A DNA stretch of 7,056 bases, taken from assembly GCA_947462425.1 (NCBI GenBank), contig CANHPI010000141.1, positions 1 through 7,056 on the forward strand. The letters are read 5' to 3'. Numbering within the stretch: the stretch's first letter is position 1; each line of letters begins with the position of its first letter. The notes under the pieces were generated by a model. That model was not told the origin of the DNA. It worked only from the letters and a program-made list of their open reading frames with translations, and searched no databases. This stretch comes from Bacteroidota bacterium (GTDB lineage: Bacteria > Bacteroidota > Bacteroidia > B-17B0 > B-17BO). The translations under genes and the position numbers were made by a program. Of this stretch, positions 6,628 to 7,056 are shown one piece after another.

Positions 6628-7056
6628 ATGGCAAATATTTTTGAATTCAACGGATATAAACCAGTAATTGATAAATCATCATTTATTCATCCAAACGCAA
6701 CTGTTACAGGCAATGTCATCATTGGTAAAAACGTATATATCGGTCCAGGTGCTGCGGTTCGTGGTGATTGGGGACAAATTATTATTGAAGACGGATGTAA
6801 TGTGCAAGAAAATTGCACCATACACATGTTTCCGGGAACTACTGTTTTATTGAAAGAAGCGGCGCATATTGGCCACGGCGCTATTATACATGGCGGAACG
6901 ATTGGTAAAAATGTACTAGTGGGTATGAATGCAGTTGTAATGGATAATTGTGTGATTGGCGATAATTGTATTATAGGTGCTTTATGTTTTGTACCTGCCG
7001 ATACGGTTATTGAAGACAGAAAAGTAGTTGTTGGTAATCCTGGCAAAGTTGTGAAA
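6628..7056 (+). CDS. paaY: PaaY-like hexapeptide-repeat (gamma-carbonic-anhydrase fold) protein, 3' end cut off
   Basis: The ATG at 6628 opens a frame that runs 143 codons to the window edge without a stop; PaaY proteins have about 190-200 residues, so roughly 50 are missing. The sequence is a left-handed beta-helix of [LIV]G-type hexapeptides (GNVIIGKNVYIGPGAAV, then NVLVGMNAVVMDNCVIGDNCIIGA). It closely follows PaaY/CaiE: MANIFEFNGYKPVIDKSSFIHP at the start, RGDWGQI (45-51), QENCTIHMFP (60-69), HIGHGAIIHG (80-89). The metal ligands of gamma-carbonic anhydrases are conserved as H66, H83 and H88, with R45, D47 and Q60 matching active-site residues. PaaY is known as a thioesterase that clears a dead-end CoA adduct in phenylacetate degradation; related proteins hydrate CO2 or act in carnitine metabolism. 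No other paa gene is in view, so the physiological role is open. No Shine-Dalgarno is seen. Confidence 0.9.
   Translation, partial: MANIFEFNGYKPVIDKSSFIHPNATVTGNVIIGKNVYIGPGAAVRGDWGQIIIEDGCNVQENCTIHMFPGTTVLLKEAAHIGHGAIIHGGTIGKNVLVGMNAVVMDNCVIGDNCIIGALCFVPADTVIEDRKVVVGNPGKVVK

Noticed and set aside
6668..6853. 61-codon plus-strand frame inside the paaY-like gene
   Set aside because: It overlaps the paaY-like frame out of phase; the real gene starts at 6628.
6687..7046. 119-codon open frame opposite the paaY-like gene
   Set aside because: It is rich in Pro, Thr and Ser because it reads the hexapeptide codons backwards, and the plus-strand frame is a clear family match.

Overview
The window looks like chromosomal DNA from a Bacteroidota (Bacteroidetes) bacterium. 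It is very AT-rich. It carries a lipoprotein-type TamA homologue (TamL) and a DUF3822 gene joined to rsmD, both typical of that phylum. Shine-Dalgarno sequences are absent, and the one good promoter fits the Bacteroidota pattern (TTTG, 17 nt, TAnnTTTG-like) rather than the E. coli one. The genus cannot be fixed from this sequence alone.

Layout. On the minus strand, read from 2179 down to 15, lies a compact set of three genes: a TrmH/SpoU-family RNA 2'-O-methyltransferase, a DUF3822 protein of unknown function, and rsmD (16S rRNA m2G966 methyltransferase). DUF3822 and rsmD overlap by 10 bp, and rsmD starts at TTG. Head to head with this set, across a 43-bp gap, is tamL on the plus strand (2223-4763), which also appears to start at TTG. 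A 103-bp gap holds a 16-bp perfect palindrome and a promoter, followed by prfC (release factor 3; true start at 4867). A 177-bp gap then holds a 143-bp imperfect inverted-repeat element whose arms are built from 9-bp ATC(A/T)GCGT-type units. The last gene, from 6628, is a left-handed beta-helix protein of the PaaY/gamma-carbonic-anhydrase type, cut off by the window end.

How the genes relate. Three of the six products act on RNA or translation (two rRNA/tRNA-type methyltransferases and a translational GTPase). TamL belongs to outer-membrane protein assembly. PaaY-like proteins are thioesterases or metal-dependent enzymes of CoA-thioester metabolism. Apart from the minus-strand set, nothing shows that they form one pathway.

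I see no defence system, phage, transposase, CRISPR array, tRNA or rRNA. Most of the window is ordinary housekeeping DNA. The items most worth a second look are the inverted-repeat element at 6466-6608, the start-codon arrangements of tamL and rsmD, the palindrome with two alternative stems upstream of prfC, and the uncharacterised DUF3822 partner of rsmD.
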